Shown here: positions 19,430 through 29,388 of the stretch, one piece after another | Numbering within the stretch: position 1 is the first letter of the stretch | Layout: the number at the start of each line of letters is the position of its first letter | Source of the DNA: Hyphomicrobiales bacterium | GTDB lineage: Bacteria; Pseudomonadota; Alphaproteobacteria; Rhizobiales; NORP267 | Reading direction: 5' to 3' | Length of the DNA: 64,000 nt | NCBI GenBank assembly: GCA_021775855.1 | Contig: JAJFGZ010000059.1 | Coordinates: 1-64,000, forward strand | Position numbers and translations under genes: made by a program | The notes under the pieces: generated by a model | The model's input: the letters and a program-made list of their open reading frames with translations, nothing else | What the model was told of the DNA's origin: nothing | Database searches by the model: none

Positions 19430-19650
19430 TCAAAACGCCTTGAAACATATAATTGTGTGGGTGTTCCCGATGCCCTCGAAACCCTCAATGTTCTCAGACA
19501 CGACATAGCCGATATCGGTTTCGTCGTCGACGTAGAATTTTACCAGCAGGTCATAGTCACCGGCGGTTGAATAAATTTCGGAGGCGATTTCGGCGTCGGC
19601 GATCTGGTTTGCGGCGTCGTAGCATTTGCCGAATTTGCAAGCCCAGCGAA
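19430..19650 (-). pseudogene. 5'-truncated copy of Lrp/AsnC ligand-binding-domain gene
   Basis: Minus-strand reading ACKFGKCYDAANQIADAEIASEIYSTAGDYDLLVKFYVDDETDIGYVVSENIEGFEGIGNTHTIICFKAF*. Near-identical to 21009-21245 but lacking the N-terminus and a start codon. Confidence 0.75.
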
Positions 19651-19767
19651 CACCACAACGCGCTCCGTAAAATTTGGAAAGATTCAGTTTGGAATTTCCG
19701 GTAGGTTACGCTGTACTGGACATAGTCAGCCTTTGGTCAGGCCCGCTCAAGTTAAGGATTGGGACCG

Positions 19768-20991
19768 ATGTCAGAGCTTCCAGATCAAGCCAATGTCGTC
19801 ATCATCGGTGGCGGTGTCATTGGCGCGAGTGTTGCCTGGCACCTCACCCAGCTTGGCTGCGAAGGCGTGTTGATCCTGGAGCGTGGGCAACTGGGTTGCG
19901 GGACCACCTGGCATTCGGCCGGCAACATCCTGCGCATGAGTTCTGACCCGAGAGAGGTTGAACTTTACACCTATGGCGTGGAATTGCTCTCATCCCTCCA
20001 GGAACGTCGCGATATTGGCTGGAAAAAATGCGGCCGTGTGATGATCGCGCGAACAGAGAAGAGGGTTGCCGAGTTCGATGCGATTGCAAGAACCTTGCAG
20101 GCGTGCGGCGTCCCGGTTGATCGAATACAGGCAGACGCAGTCCACGATAAAGTTCCCGTTTTGCGTACAGACGATATCGTCGGTGCTTTATGGAGCCCGG
20201 ATGACGGGCGGGTCAATCCGACTGATCTGGTCGATGCCCTCGTCCGCGAGGCCAAAAACCGCGGCGCCCGGGTTTGCGAGGGTGTGGCTGTCGACCAGGT
20301 GTTGACCTCCAACGGGCAGGTCACGGGGATTTCCACCGATCGCGGGGATATTAGATGCGAGGCCGTTGTCAATTGCGCCGGTCTTTGGGCCCGGGATCTG
20401 GGTCTGCGCAACGACATCGATATCCCTGTATACCCGGTCGAGCATTTTTACGTGTTGACCGATGTGGTCGAGGGCGTTGCCCCTGACATGCCGACATTTC
20501 GCGATCCCGACGGTCTGATCTATGGACGTGAAGAAACAGGCGGGCTGTTGTTTGGATGCTTTGACCGAAATGCAATTCCCGTCCGGCCTTCGGATCTGCC
20601 TGAACCCTTTGTCTTCTCGCTCCTGAACGAGAACTGGGATCAGTTCATGCCCTATATGGAAGAGGGACTACATCGCATTCCGGCACTAAAACACACGGGT
20701 ATTCGGACCCTGTTGAACGGACCGGAGGCTTTTACACCCGACACCGAGCCGGTGTTTGGCGAGGCACCGGGCCTGAAAAATTATTTCGTGCTGGCGGGTA
20801 TGAGTTCAGCAGGTATCAGCCGATCCGCCGGGATGGGCCGGGCGCTTGCTAATTTGATTGTTGAGGGTGACGCGGGTTGTGATACGAGCAATTTCGACAT
20901 CAGCCGATTTGGCCAGGAGAGCAATGACGAGGCCTATCTGCGTAAATGCGTCCGCGATGCGCCCAGTCGGCACTTCAATTTGGAGCATTGA
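19768..20991 (+). CDS. FAD-dependent oxidoreductase (DAO / sarcosine-dimethylglycine dehydrogenase-like FAD domain)
   Basis: NVVIIGGGVIGASVAWHLTQLGCEGVLILERGQLGCGTTWHSAGN. No C-terminal GcvT-like domain. Confidence 0.85.
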   Translation: MSELPDQANVVIIGGGVIGASVAWHLTQLGCEGVLILERGQLGCGTTWHSAGNILRMSSDPREVELYTYGVELLSSLQERRDIGWKKCGRVMIARTEKRVAEFDAIARTLQACGVPVDRIQADAVHDKVPVLRTDDIVGALWSPDDGRVNPTDLVDALVREAKNRGARVCEGVAVDQVLTSNGQVTGISTDRGDIRCEAVVNCAGLWARDLGLRNDIDIPVYPVEHFYVLTDVVEGVAPDMPTFRDPDGLIYGREETGGLLFGCFDRNAIPVRPSDLPEPFVFSLLNENWDQFMPYMEEGLHRIPALKHTGIRTLLNGPEAFTPDTEPVFGEAPGLKNYFVLAGMSSAGISRSAGMGRALANLIVEGDAGCDTSNFDISRFGQESNDEAYLRKCVRDAPSRHFNLEH

Positions 20992-21008
20992 ATTTCCAAT
21001 CCGTCCCC

Positions 21009-21245
21009 TCAAAACGCCTTGAAACAAATAATTGTGTGGGTGTTCTCGATGCCCTTGAAGCCCTGGATGTTCTCAGACACGAAATGGCCGATATCGGTTT
21101 CGTCGTCGACGTAGAACTTCACCAGAAGATCATAGTCGCCGGCGGTTGAATATATCTCGGAGGCGATTTCGGCGTCGGCGATCTGGTTTGCCACGTCGTA
21201 GCATTTGCCGAGTTTGCATTTGAACTGGACGAAAAACGGAACCAT
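21009..21245 (-). CDS. Stand-alone Lrp/AsnC-type ligand-binding domain protein
   Basis: VPFFVQFKCKLGKCYDVANQIADAEIASEIYSTAGDYDLLVKFYVDDETDIGHFVSENIQGFKGIENTHTIICFKAF. No HTH. Confidence 0.8.
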   Translation of the reverse strand: MVPFFVQFKCKLGKCYDVANQIADAEIASEIYSTAGDYDLLVKFYVDDETDIGHFVSENIQGFKGIENTHTIICFKAF

Positions 21246-21440
21246 TGGGCTTTCCTGTCGCGGTTATTGTTTGGCGGTCTTATCGCTATGATAATCGATG
21301 ATGGTCGTCAATTTCTATAGCCATTCCGTCATTGCCGAAATGGTTATAGGTCGATTTCGCTCGCGGCTATTCCGCGTTTTCAAAGCGGGCCTGCGCGAGC
21401 ACCGCGTGCGGGGGTTCGATCCGTGCCGGGCAGGGCTTGC

Positions 21441-22331
21441 TTAGCTCTCGTCGCGGGCGATCACCGCCATGTCCGCGAATTGCTTGGTCATTTTGCTGTC
21501 CGGGTCGGACAACGCCTCGATGACCGTGAAGTGGTTCTTGCCCTTGGCGGAATGATATTTTGTCTGCAGCCCGGATTTTTTCCAGCGTTTCACCAATTGC
21601 TTGCTCTGCCAGTGGAATGCCTCGCTCTCATCGCCACCAACCCATGCCTGCAACGTGCCGCTTGTTGGGGCGTCCCCCAGCAATGGGCTCCATGCAGTTG
21701 CCGTCTCCACGGTCATGCCCACCTTGTCGTTGATGCTGGTTGCCACCAGATCGCGCAAATCGAACAGGCCGGAAATCGGCAAGCCATTGGTCACCAGATT
21801 TGATGGTGCGCCCGACGCGGCGAAGTCACGGGCCATCATGGCACCGGTTAAATGTCCGCCCGCTGAGTGTCCGCCAACAGCGATGCGGCGCCCGTAATTG
21901 CGCCAGATCCAGGTGCATGCAGCAGCCATCTGATCGGTGATCGCGCCGACATTGGTATCCGGGCAGAGGTCGTAGGACGGCATAAACAACGCAACCCCTC
22001 GCTGGTTCAGTCCGTTCGCCATATGGCTGAAACTTTTCCGGTCCTGGGCCTGCCAATAACCGCCATGGATAAAGACAGCGATGGGGCAATTCTGCCGATC
22101 GGTATTGGTCGGCCAGAAAATATCGAGCAGGGTCCGGACAGAGCCGCCGGCATGAGATTCCAGATAGGCGATATCGAGAGCGCATTCCGCGGTCTCCCGG
22201 TAGGCGGCGGCCTCGCCGATCCATTTCTCGCCGATCTTGGGATAGTCCGGCACCGCCGCGCGGGCGTTGTAGGCCTTTTCACAAAGATCTGCGAAATCAG
22301 ATTCGTCTGCTTTTCCAGCTACCGTATACAT
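21441..22331 (-). CDS. Alpha/beta hydrolase (kynurenine formamidase/BD-FAE-like)
   Basis: AVFIHGGYWQAQDRKSF, GGHSAGGHLTGAMM, KGKNHFTVIE. Confidence 0.85.
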   Translation of the reverse strand: MYTVAGKADESDFADLCEKAYNARAAVPDYPKIGEKWIGEAAAYRETAECALDIAYLESHAGGSVRTLLDIFWPTNTDRQNCPIAVFIHGGYWQAQDRKSFSHMANGLNQRGVALFMPSYDLCPDTNVGAITDQMAAACTWIWRNYGRRIAVGGHSAGGHLTGAMMARDFAASGAPSNLVTNGLPISGLFDLRDLVATSINDKVGMTVETATAWSPLLGDAPTSGTLQAWVGGDESEAFHWQSKQLVKRWKKSGLQTKYHSAKGKNHFTVIEALSDPDSKMTKQFADMAVIARDES

Positions 22332-22424
22332 GAGGTCCCCCGTTGACTGCCCCGGATTCTAACCCATGCCTGGATTGCTGCCTAGATTGTCATGCTGCGA
22401 AAATTCCTGTAGCAAGAGGCATCT

Positions 22425-22512
22425 CGTTGGGGTGCCCGAAATGATCCGGGCTGAGAGGTGCGTCGTGTCAACCCATTGAACCTGATCCGGATTGTACCGG
22501 CGGAGGAAACTG
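22425..22512 (+). ncRNA. TPP riboswitch (THI element)
   Basis: GGGGTGCCC...GGGCTGAGAGG...CAACCCATTGAACCTGATCCGGATTGTACCGGCGGAGGAA immediately upstream of thiM. Confidence 0.93.
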
Positions 22513-22514
22513 AG

Positions 22515-23300
22515 ATGGATGGCCCTACAAAAGAAACAATAATTCAGGACGTGTTAGGCGAGCAGGGGGACGTCATTGCCCGGCTGCGCGAACTAAATCC
22601 CAAGGTCCATTGTGTCACCAATCTCGCTGCCAATAATTTTACGGCCAATGTTATGCTGGCGCTTGGCGCGGTCCCCAGCCTGACATCGTCGCCGGAAGAA
22701 ATACCGGATTTTGTTGCCCGCGCTGACGCGTTGCTGATCAATCTCGGGACACTCGATTCTGAGCGCAAGGATGCCATTAAAACCGGCGTTGAAGTAGCCA
22801 CTGAATATGGCAAGCCCTGGGTGCTGGATGCAACTTACGCCAATGCGTCGACTGTCAGGCTTGAATTTGCCGCTTATCTGCTCGGGCTGCGGCCTCAGGT
22901 TATCAGGGCCAACCAGGTGGAAATCGCTTCGCTTTGTCAGGCACTTGAAGCTGACAATGCAGCCCGCGCACTCGCATTGGCGACCGGGAGCTGCGTCGCC
23001 GCGACGGGCGAAACCGATATTGTGACTGACGGTGTTCTGGATTTCCATGTCGATGGAGGCGACGCCATCATGACCCAGGTGACGGCTGTTGGGTGCGTGA
23101 CCAGCGCGATCATAACCGCCATGCTGACGGTCGAACCAGACCCCGTCAAAGCCGCGCTTGTAGGCCTGATCATTGCAAGCAGCGCGGGCGAGATAGCGGC
23201 CAAGCGTGCCCGTGGTCCCGGATCGTTTCAGGTCGAATTTCTGGACGCCCTTTATGCATTGGATGACACCACACTTCGCCAAAGGAAACGCGTGTCGTGA
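22515..23300 (+). CDS. thiM: Hydroxyethylthiazole kinase
   Basis: NPKVHCVTNLAANNFTANVMLALGAVPSLTSSPEEIPDF. Downstream of the TPP riboswitch. Confidence 0.93.
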   Translation: MDGPTKETIIQDVLGEQGDVIARLRELNPKVHCVTNLAANNFTANVMLALGAVPSLTSSPEEIPDFVARADALLINLGTLDSERKDAIKTGVEVATEYGKPWVLDATYANASTVRLEFAAYLLGLRPQVIRANQVEIASLCQALEADNAARALALATGSCVAATGETDIVTDGVLDFHVDGGDAIMTQVTAVGCVTSAIITAMLTVEPDPVKAALVGLIIASSAGEIAAKRARGPGSFQVEFLDALYALDDTTLRQRKRVS

Positions 23301-23962
23301 AAAAACCGGATATACGGCTTTACGGATTGATCGACCCGGACAATTCAGGCGGGCATGACCTTCTGTGGCTTACCGAGGGCATCGCCAGGGGCGGTGTTAC
23401 GATGATTCAGTTACGCGATAAGAAAAGCGAAACGGCAGACTTTATTCGCCTTGCCAAGGATATCAAGGCCATCCTCAATCCGCTTCACGTGCCATTGCTA
23501 ATCAACGACCGGGTCGACGTCGCGTTTGCCGCCGGTGCCGACGGTGTGCATCTCGGGCAGAACGATCTGGATCCAGAAAGCGCCCGCCGGATCCTTGGCC
23601 GAGATGCGATTATCGGGCTGACCGTCCGGGACCAGGCCGAGGCCGATGCCGCGCCGCTGGACATAATCGACTATGTCGGGCTTGGCGGCGTATTCGACAC
23701 GGCGAGCAAGGTCAACCAAGCGCCGCCGATTGGTCTTGAGGGCCTGCAATCTTTGTCTGAATCTCTCAGGGCGCGGAGGCCCGGTCTGACGATTTGTGCC
23801 ATTGCCGGGATTTCAATTGGAAATACGCCGAGCGTTCTCGACGCCGGGGCTGACGGCGTGGCAGTAATTTCGGCGCTGTCCGGCGTCGCGGATCCGACCG
23901 GGGCGGCTCGCGATTTCAGGGCGGCGATCGATACCGCGCTTACGGTCAGGGGGGCGGCATGA
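23297..23962 (+). CDS. thiE: Thiamine-phosphate synthase
   Basis: GVTMIQLRDKKSETADFI, LLINDRVDVAFAAGADGVHLGQNDLDPESAR. Confidence 0.93.
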   Translation: MKKPDIRLYGLIDPDNSGGHDLLWLTEGIARGGVTMIQLRDKKSETADFIRLAKDIKAILNPLHVPLLINDRVDVAFAAGADGVHLGQNDLDPESARRILGRDAIIGLTVRDQAEADAAPLDIIDYVGLGGVFDTASKVNQAPPIGLEGLQSLSESLRARRPGLTICAIAGISIGNTPSVLDAGADGVAVISALSGVADPTGAARDFRAAIDTALTVRGAA

Positions 23963-24825
23963 CCGCGATCGCCGTTACCATTGCGGGGTCCGATTCATCC
24001 GGTGGCGCCGGGATCCAGGCAGATTTGAAAACCTTCTCCGCGCTCAATGTTTATGGCGCGAGCGTCATCACCTCGCTGACCGCGCAAAATACGCATGGTG
24101 TGCAGGGCGTCCATGACGTACCGCCAGAATTTGTCGAACAGCAAATGGAATCGGTTTTTTCCGATCTCGCCGTCAGCGCTGTGAAAATCGGCATGATCGG
24201 GTTTGCGGAAACCGCCGAGATCGTGGCTGAAAATCTGGATCGCTTCGATCAACGCCGGGTCGTGCTTGATCCAGTCATGATCGCGACCAGCGGTGACCCG
24301 TTGATCGATGAAGATGCGATTGCCGCAGTGCGCGATATCCTGATCCCGCGGGCCATGCTGATCACCCCGAACCTGGCGGAAGCAGCCAGTCTGCTGGAAA
24401 CCGGGATTGCGGAAACGGTAGAGGAAATGGCCGAGCAGGCAGAGGCGTTGTTTGATTATGGGCCGCAGGCCGTGCTGATAAAAGGCGGCCACCAGATCAA
24501 CGCCGAAGAGGCGGTCGATATTTATTTCGACGGCTCCGAACCCGCCCGGCTGAGCGCCGATCTGATATCGACTGAGAATACCCATGGCACAGGGTGTACG
24601 CTCTCGTCAGCAATTGCCGCGGCGCTCGCCCATGATTTTACCCTGCCCAAGGCGCTGGCCCATGCCAAGGCGTATATCACCGAAGCGATTCGTCACGCCG
24701 ACGAGATCATTGTCGGGTCTGGTTCCGGCCCGGTTCACCATTTCCATGCGGTTTGGGGATACCTTCCGGTGCTCGGCGAGCCCGCGTCAAAATCCGTGGA
24801 ATCGGCCGACGACACCGAGGAATAA
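23959..24825 (+). CDS. thiD: Hydroxymethylpyrimidine/phosphomethylpyrimidine kinase
   Basis: AGSDSSGGAGIQADLKTFSALNVYGASVITSLTAQNTHGV, NTHGTGCTLSSAIAA. Confidence 0.95.
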   Translation: MTAIAVTIAGSDSSGGAGIQADLKTFSALNVYGASVITSLTAQNTHGVQGVHDVPPEFVEQQMESVFSDLAVSAVKIGMIGFAETAEIVAENLDRFDQRRVVLDPVMIATSGDPLIDEDAIAAVRDILIPRAMLITPNLAEAASLLETGIAETVEEMAEQAEALFDYGPQAVLIKGGHQINAEEAVDIYFDGSEPARLSADLISTENTHGTGCTLSSAIAAALAHDFTLPKALAHAKAYITEAIRHADEIIVGSGSGPVHHFHAVWGYLPVLGEPASKSVESADDTEE

Positions 24826-24867
24826 GAATATTCCCGGCAAAAGGTGAAAAGACTGATCAGTCGTTAT

Positions 24868-25602
24868 TTAAATCCGAATGGTTGATCGCGGCGCGGTCAC
24901 CGGGCTCTGTTTCGGCTGGCCGTTCTGGGTCCAGTGGATACCGCATTCTTTTTTACCAGTCCCACGCCAGCGTCCGGCACGGACATCTTCACCGGGTTGA
25001 ACTGGGGTTGTGCACGGCAGACATCCGATCGACGGATAGCCCATCTCGACCAGTGGGTGACGGGGCAGGGCGTGTTGCTCGAAATAGCGATCCACGTCCG
25101 GGCGGCTCCATCCGGCAAGGGGGTTGACCTTGAGCCGCCAGTCGACCTCTTCCAGCATTGCGATGCTTGCACGGGTCTCGCCGTGCATCTGTTTGCGGCC
25201 GGTGATCAGCGCCTGATAGCCGCGCAAGGCACGTTCCAGAGGTTCGATCTTGCGGATATGGCAGCAGGCATCAGGATCGCTCGCGTTGAGGTTCTCGTCG
25301 GGATCATAGGTCCCGATAACGGCTTCATCAGGTTGGATGGACACCACATTTTTTAGGCCAAGCGTTTCCGTTAGTTGATCCCTGTAGGCGAGGGTCTCGG
25401 GAAACAGACGACCTGTATCGACCATGATGACTGGGGTTTCGGGATCAATGCGTGCAACCATATGGGCAAGAATCGCGGCCTCTGCGCCAAACGAAGAGAC
25501 AAGCGCGATCCGACCCGGGAAGACTTTGCGGATCATAATTTTGAGAAGTTTTTCTCCTTCAAGATGGCCAAAGTCTGCGATGGCTTTTCGGTATCCGTTC
25601 AT
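24868..25602 (-). CDS. cysH: Adenylyl-sulfate (APS) reductase
   Basis: VSSFGAEAAILAHMVARIDPETPVIMVDTGRLFPET. Cys pairs DACCHIRK and GCLPCT plus KKECGIH suggest the Fe-S APS type. Confidence 0.92.
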   Translation of the reverse strand: MNGYRKAIADFGHLEGEKLLKIMIRKVFPGRIALVSSFGAEAAILAHMVARIDPETPVIMVDTGRLFPETLAYRDQLTETLGLKNVVSIQPDEAVIGTYDPDENLNASDPDACCHIRKIEPLERALRGYQALITGRKQMHGETRASIAMLEEVDWRLKVNPLAGWSRPDVDRYFEQHALPRHPLVEMGYPSIGCLPCTTPVQPGEDVRAGRWRGTGKKECGIHWTQNGQPKQSPVTAPRSTIRI

Positions 25603-26114
25603 GAACCAGCATACCTCCGCTTGTTAAAAATCTCGGCTGGAGCAAATCCCTGCCGTGCGACAAAGTCTGGCTGGTACGTAAGCGACATGGCGGTTGCCGT
25701 GCGTTGCCAAATATCCAGGGGTTGGTAGTCCGAGCGGATTTCAAAGGCGTCGAACCCGACCTGACGCATGAAAGCGACCTGATCGGCGAGCACATCGCCG
25801 GTTGCGCGGAGTTCCCCGGTAAAACCCAATTGTGTGCGGATGACGCGGGCAAGCGAATAGGCGCGCCCGTCGGTATAGGCCGCAAATTCCAGTGCGATGA
25901 CTTGAAGGCCGCTGACAAACGGCGTCAAGGTAGCAGGATCGGAATCTACCGGAAAACGCACGCCCAACCGCCCGGTGTCTGCAGCGAGCAGGGCGTAATC
26001 CTGCCGCAACCGATCCCAGGATACAATCACCGACGCGCCTTCAGGAAAGGACGCCCCGTCTTCCAGATCGAGGAAGGAATCGTCCTCGATTATTCCGCCT
26101 TTAAGCAGTGGCAT
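25599..26114 (-). CDS. DUF934 family protein
   Basis: MPLLKGGIIEDD...ALEFAAYTDGRAYSLARVIRTQLGFTGELRATGDVLADQVAFMRQVGFDAFEI; between cysI and cysH. Confidence 0.9.
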   Translation of the reverse strand: MPLLKGGIIEDDSFLDLEDGASFPEGASVIVSWDRLRQDYALLAADTGRLGVRFPVDSDPATLTPFVSGLQVIALEFAAYTDGRAYSLARVIRTQLGFTGELRATGDVLADQVAFMRQVGFDAFEIRSDYQPLDIWQRTATAMSLTYQPDFVARQGFAPAEIFNKRRYAGS

Positions 26115-27747
26115 AGAGCGCCTCCTTGAATGGGTCCGCGCCAACCCGGCGATAGGTATCCAGAAACCGTTCGTCGCCGGTCCTGATCGATTGGTAGGTA
26201 TCTACTAGTGTCTCAACCGCTCCATCGATTTTGTCGTAGGAAAATCCCGGCCCGAGGATCTCCCCGATAGAGGCGTTCTCGTCGCCCGATCCGCCAAGAG
26301 TGATCTGGTAATATTCCTTGCCCGCCTTATCGAGCCCAAGGATACCGATATGGCCTACGTGATGGTGGCCGCAGGCATTGATGCAGCCGGAGATTTTGAT
26401 TTTCAACGGACCCACGTCGTTCTCGCGGGCTTCCAGCCGCTTCGAGATGTTCTGCGCAACAGGGATCGAACGGGCCGTCGCCAACGAACAATAATCCAAG
26501 CCGGGGCAAGCGATGATATCGCTCGCAAGCCCGGCATTGGCGGTGCCGAGACCGGCATCCGCAAGGGCTTTGTAAAGATGGTGCAGGTCCGCCTTTCGCA
26601 CATGAGGCAGCACGATATTCTGTTCATGGGTCGTGCGGATTTCATCATGGCTGTAGAGCGTGGCCAGGTTGGCAATCAGGTGCATCTGATCGGACGTGGC
26701 GTCGCCGGGGATGCCGCCGATGGGTTTCAGCGAGATGGTGACAATGGTATGGCCGGGGACTTTGTGATCTACACTATTGTTCTGAATCCAACGGGCAAAC
26801 GCCTGATTTTCCGCCAAGTCGGATTGTAGCGTCCCTTCATCTGCGCTTTCCTCAAGCGGGGGCGGCGCAAAGAAAGCCCGGATCCGGTCAAGTTCGCTGC
26901 GCACATTGTCTGGATCGATATGGTCGATCTTGGCGAATTCGGCATCGACCTGACGGGTCAGCTCCTCGAGCCCGAGTGCCTGGAGCAGGATTTTGATCCG
27001 CGCCTTGTATTTGTTGTCGCGCCGGCCGTGGCGGTTATAGACGCGCATTAGGGCTTCAAGATACCCGAGCAGATCGCCAAGCGGCAGCCAGTCCCGGATA
27101 ACGGATGCGATCAGCGGCGTACGGCCGAGCCCACCACCGACCCATACCCGGACGCCCGCTTCTCCGGCGTCATTCTCGCAAAGCTGCAAGCCCACATCGT
27201 GCACCTTGATGGCGGCACGGTCGCCTTCGGATGCCGTGATCGCGACCTTGAATTTGCGCGGCAGGAATGAGAATTCCGGGTGAAGTGACGACCATTGGCG
27301 GATCAATTCAGCGACCGCGCGCGGGTCCTCGGCTTCTCCCGCGATGGCGCCCGCATACGGGTCCGTGGTGACGTTGCGGATGCAGTTTCCCGAGGTCTGG
27401 ATGGCGTGCATCTCGACGGATGCCAGTTCCTCGAGGATATCGGGAATGTTGCTCAACCCCATCCAGTTCAGCTGGATATTCTGGCGGGTTGTGAAATGGC
27501 CATAAGAGCGGTCAAACCGGTCTGCTATATCGGCGAGTTTGTGCATCTGGGCCCCCGACAGGGTCCCGTACGGGATCGCAATCCGCAGCATATAGGCGTG
27601 GAGCTGGAGATAGACGCCGTTCATCAGGCGCAAAGGGCGGAACTGTTCTTCGCTCAATTCGCCCTTGAGCCGCCGCGCGATCTGGTCGCGGAACTGGTTG
27701 GTACGTTCGCTGACAAACCGAGCGTCAAAATTGTCATATCTGTACAA
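26101..27747 (-). CDS. cysI: Assimilatory sulfite/nitrite reductase hemoprotein
   Basis: GHFTTRQNIQLNW, siroheme/4Fe-4S region GLDYCSLA...KIKISGCINACGHHHVGHIG. TTG start before YRYDNFDARF. Confidence 0.92.
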   Translation of the reverse strand: MYRYDNFDARFVSERTNQFRDQIARRLKGELSEEQFRPLRLMNGVYLQLHAYMLRIAIPYGTLSGAQMHKLADIADRFDRSYGHFTTRQNIQLNWMGLSNIPDILEELASVEMHAIQTSGNCIRNVTTDPYAGAIAGEAEDPRAVAELIRQWSSLHPEFSFLPRKFKVAITASEGDRAAIKVHDVGLQLCENDAGEAGVRVWVGGGLGRTPLIASVIRDWLPLGDLLGYLEALMRVYNRHGRRDNKYKARIKILLQALGLEELTRQVDAEFAKIDHIDPDNVRSELDRIRAFFAPPPLEESADEGTLQSDLAENQAFARWIQNNSVDHKVPGHTIVTISLKPIGGIPGDATSDQMHLIANLATLYSHDEIRTTHEQNIVLPHVRKADLHHLYKALADAGLGTANAGLASDIIACPGLDYCSLATARSIPVAQNISKRLEARENDVGPLKIKISGCINACGHHHVGHIGILGLDKAGKEYYQITLGGSGDENASIGEILGPGFSYDKIDGAVETLVDTYQSIRTGDERFLDTYRRVGADPFKEALYATA

Positions 27748-28078
27748 TTTCTTCTCCCGTGTATGCGTAAGTATCCGGTTTCCAGGTGCCGCTCTGATAG
27801 CCAAGGTCCAGGCGAACCGTTGGGCCCAGTGTACGCATGCGCTCCCGCGTCTTGATTGGGATGTTCGTGTTTTCGTTTGCTTCCACCTCGACAAGGTAGG
27901 GTTCAATCACAAGGCTTGCGGCCTTTGCCGCGCTCCCCGACTGGTCGAGGCGGGTTTTGTCTTCAGGCGAGGACGCGCGAACGGCATGGTTGGCGTTCGA
28001 GACCCAGATGCCGTTTTCACCAAGGAATACAACATGGCCTTCGGCTAGATGATTTGCGGTCAGGATGTGGGTGGTCAT
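27734..28078 (-). CDS. DUF2849 family protein
   Basis: HILTANHLAEGHVVFLGENGIWVS...LGYQSGTWKPDTYAYTGEEIVQI; position between cysG and cysI. Confidence 0.88.
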   Translation of the reverse strand: MTTHILTANHLAEGHVVFLGENGIWVSNANHAVRASSPEDKTRLDQSGSAAKAASLVIEPYLVEVEANENTNIPIKTRERMRTLGPTVRLDLGYQSGTWKPDTYAYTGEEIVQI

Positions 28079-29226
28079 TTGGAGTTCCCGGAGTTCGAAT
28101 GTTGGTCAATAATGACGGGAGGGGCGATGTATGCCGGCGGGCACCCGTGCATATCGTACTCGGTACGGGGAATGGTGCGCCGGTCCGCCTGTGGGAGCGA
28201 GGCGGACGCGGCGCAGGCCATGTCGGCGGAGATTCCGGGAATCAGAGTAACCTCGATCCCGGCTTGCTCGAGGGCAGCAAGGTCTTCGCCGACATGGTCA
28301 TTGTCACACGGATCCCTATTCACGAGACGGACGACAACGTTGCCGGCACAGGCTTCGCGAATGAGGATCCCGGTAATTTCGTTGTGCTGGATCAGCGGTT
28401 TGCCCAGATCGATGAAGCGTGCGTCGCGGCGGGCGCCATCGAGAATCGCTTTGTGCACACGCTGGTCGTGGACAACCACATCGGCATTCTGGAGCAGGCG
28501 GTGGGCCTTCAGGGTGAGAAGTTCGGGGTCACCGGACCCGGCGCCGACCAGCCAGACGTGGCCATTTGCCGCTTTTGGTTGCCCCTGCGCTTTTTGCGTA
28601 TGGCTGGCAAGAAGGGTCATTGCCTCGATCTTCGCCGCTTCCGTTTCGTCGGCTAGTAACTTTCTGCCAGGCGGCCCGCTGAGAAATTGCCGCCAGAATG
28701 ACCGCCGGGCATTGCGGGGCAGGGCGTTGGCGACGGTCTTGCGCCAGGCACCAGCAAACCGCGCCGTCGCACCAAGCCGGGCCGGCAATTCACGATCAAT
28801 TTTTGCCTGGACGTCGCGTGCCAGTAGAGGGGCATTGCCTTCGGTACCTATCGCTACAACAAGCGGGTCGCGGTCGACAATGGCCGGCATCAGGAAATCA
28901 CACAGGTCTTGCTGATCAATGGCATTGACCAGGATACCCTCCGCACGAGCCATCTCCGAGATCTGCCGGTCGGACGCGGGATCACCTGAAGCGGCAAAAA
29001 CATAATCTACGCCGAGCATGTCGACTGGCTCGGGTGCTCGGGCGATGACCTCAACATCCTGCTCCAGAGCCAAACCGGCAAGCTCCTCTGTGATCGTCTT
29101 TCCTACCAGCTTAATTCTGGCTTCCGATTTGGCCAGAAGACGCAACCGGGTCAGAGCCTGATGGCCGCCGCCGGTGATCAGGATGGTTTTGCCTCTAAGG
29201 TCAATAAAGAGTGGAAAATATTTCAT
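28075..29226 (-). CDS. cysG: Siroheme synthase with degenerate/truncated methyltransferase half
   Basis: N-terminal precorrin-2 dehydrogenase FPLFIDLRGKTILITGGGHQALTRLRLL, then SUMT start GHVWLVGAGSGDPELLTLKAHRLLQNADVVV. Ends at 383 aa without a KGGDPFVFGRGGEE motif. Confidence 0.85.
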   Translation of the reverse strand: MKYFPLFIDLRGKTILITGGGHQALTRLRLLAKSEARIKLVGKTITEELAGLALEQDVEVIARAPEPVDMLGVDYVFAASGDPASDRQISEMARAEGILVNAIDQQDLCDFLMPAIVDRDPLVVAIGTEGNAPLLARDVQAKIDRELPARLGATARFAGAWRKTVANALPRNARRSFWRQFLSGPPGRKLLADETEAAKIEAMTLLASHTQKAQGQPKAANGHVWLVGAGSGDPELLTLKAHRLLQNADVVVHDQRVHKAILDGARRDARFIDLGKPLIQHNEITGILIREACAGNVVVRLVNRDPCDNDHVGEDLAALEQAGIEVTLIPGISADMACAASASLPQADRRTIPRTEYDMHGCPPAYIAPPVIIDQHSNSGNSK

Positions 29227-29388
29227 AATTACCGGGTCTGTCTGTTATTCGTCCATTGGTTCTGTAATCAGAACGATTGGGGTGGGACTTTCCCTCACTC
29301 AAAAACTGAGGAAATTGGCCAATAAAACCATGTTGTGAAAATGTTCTTCAGGTTGTATCATCCTATACACGCCATTTGGTAAATAAAA

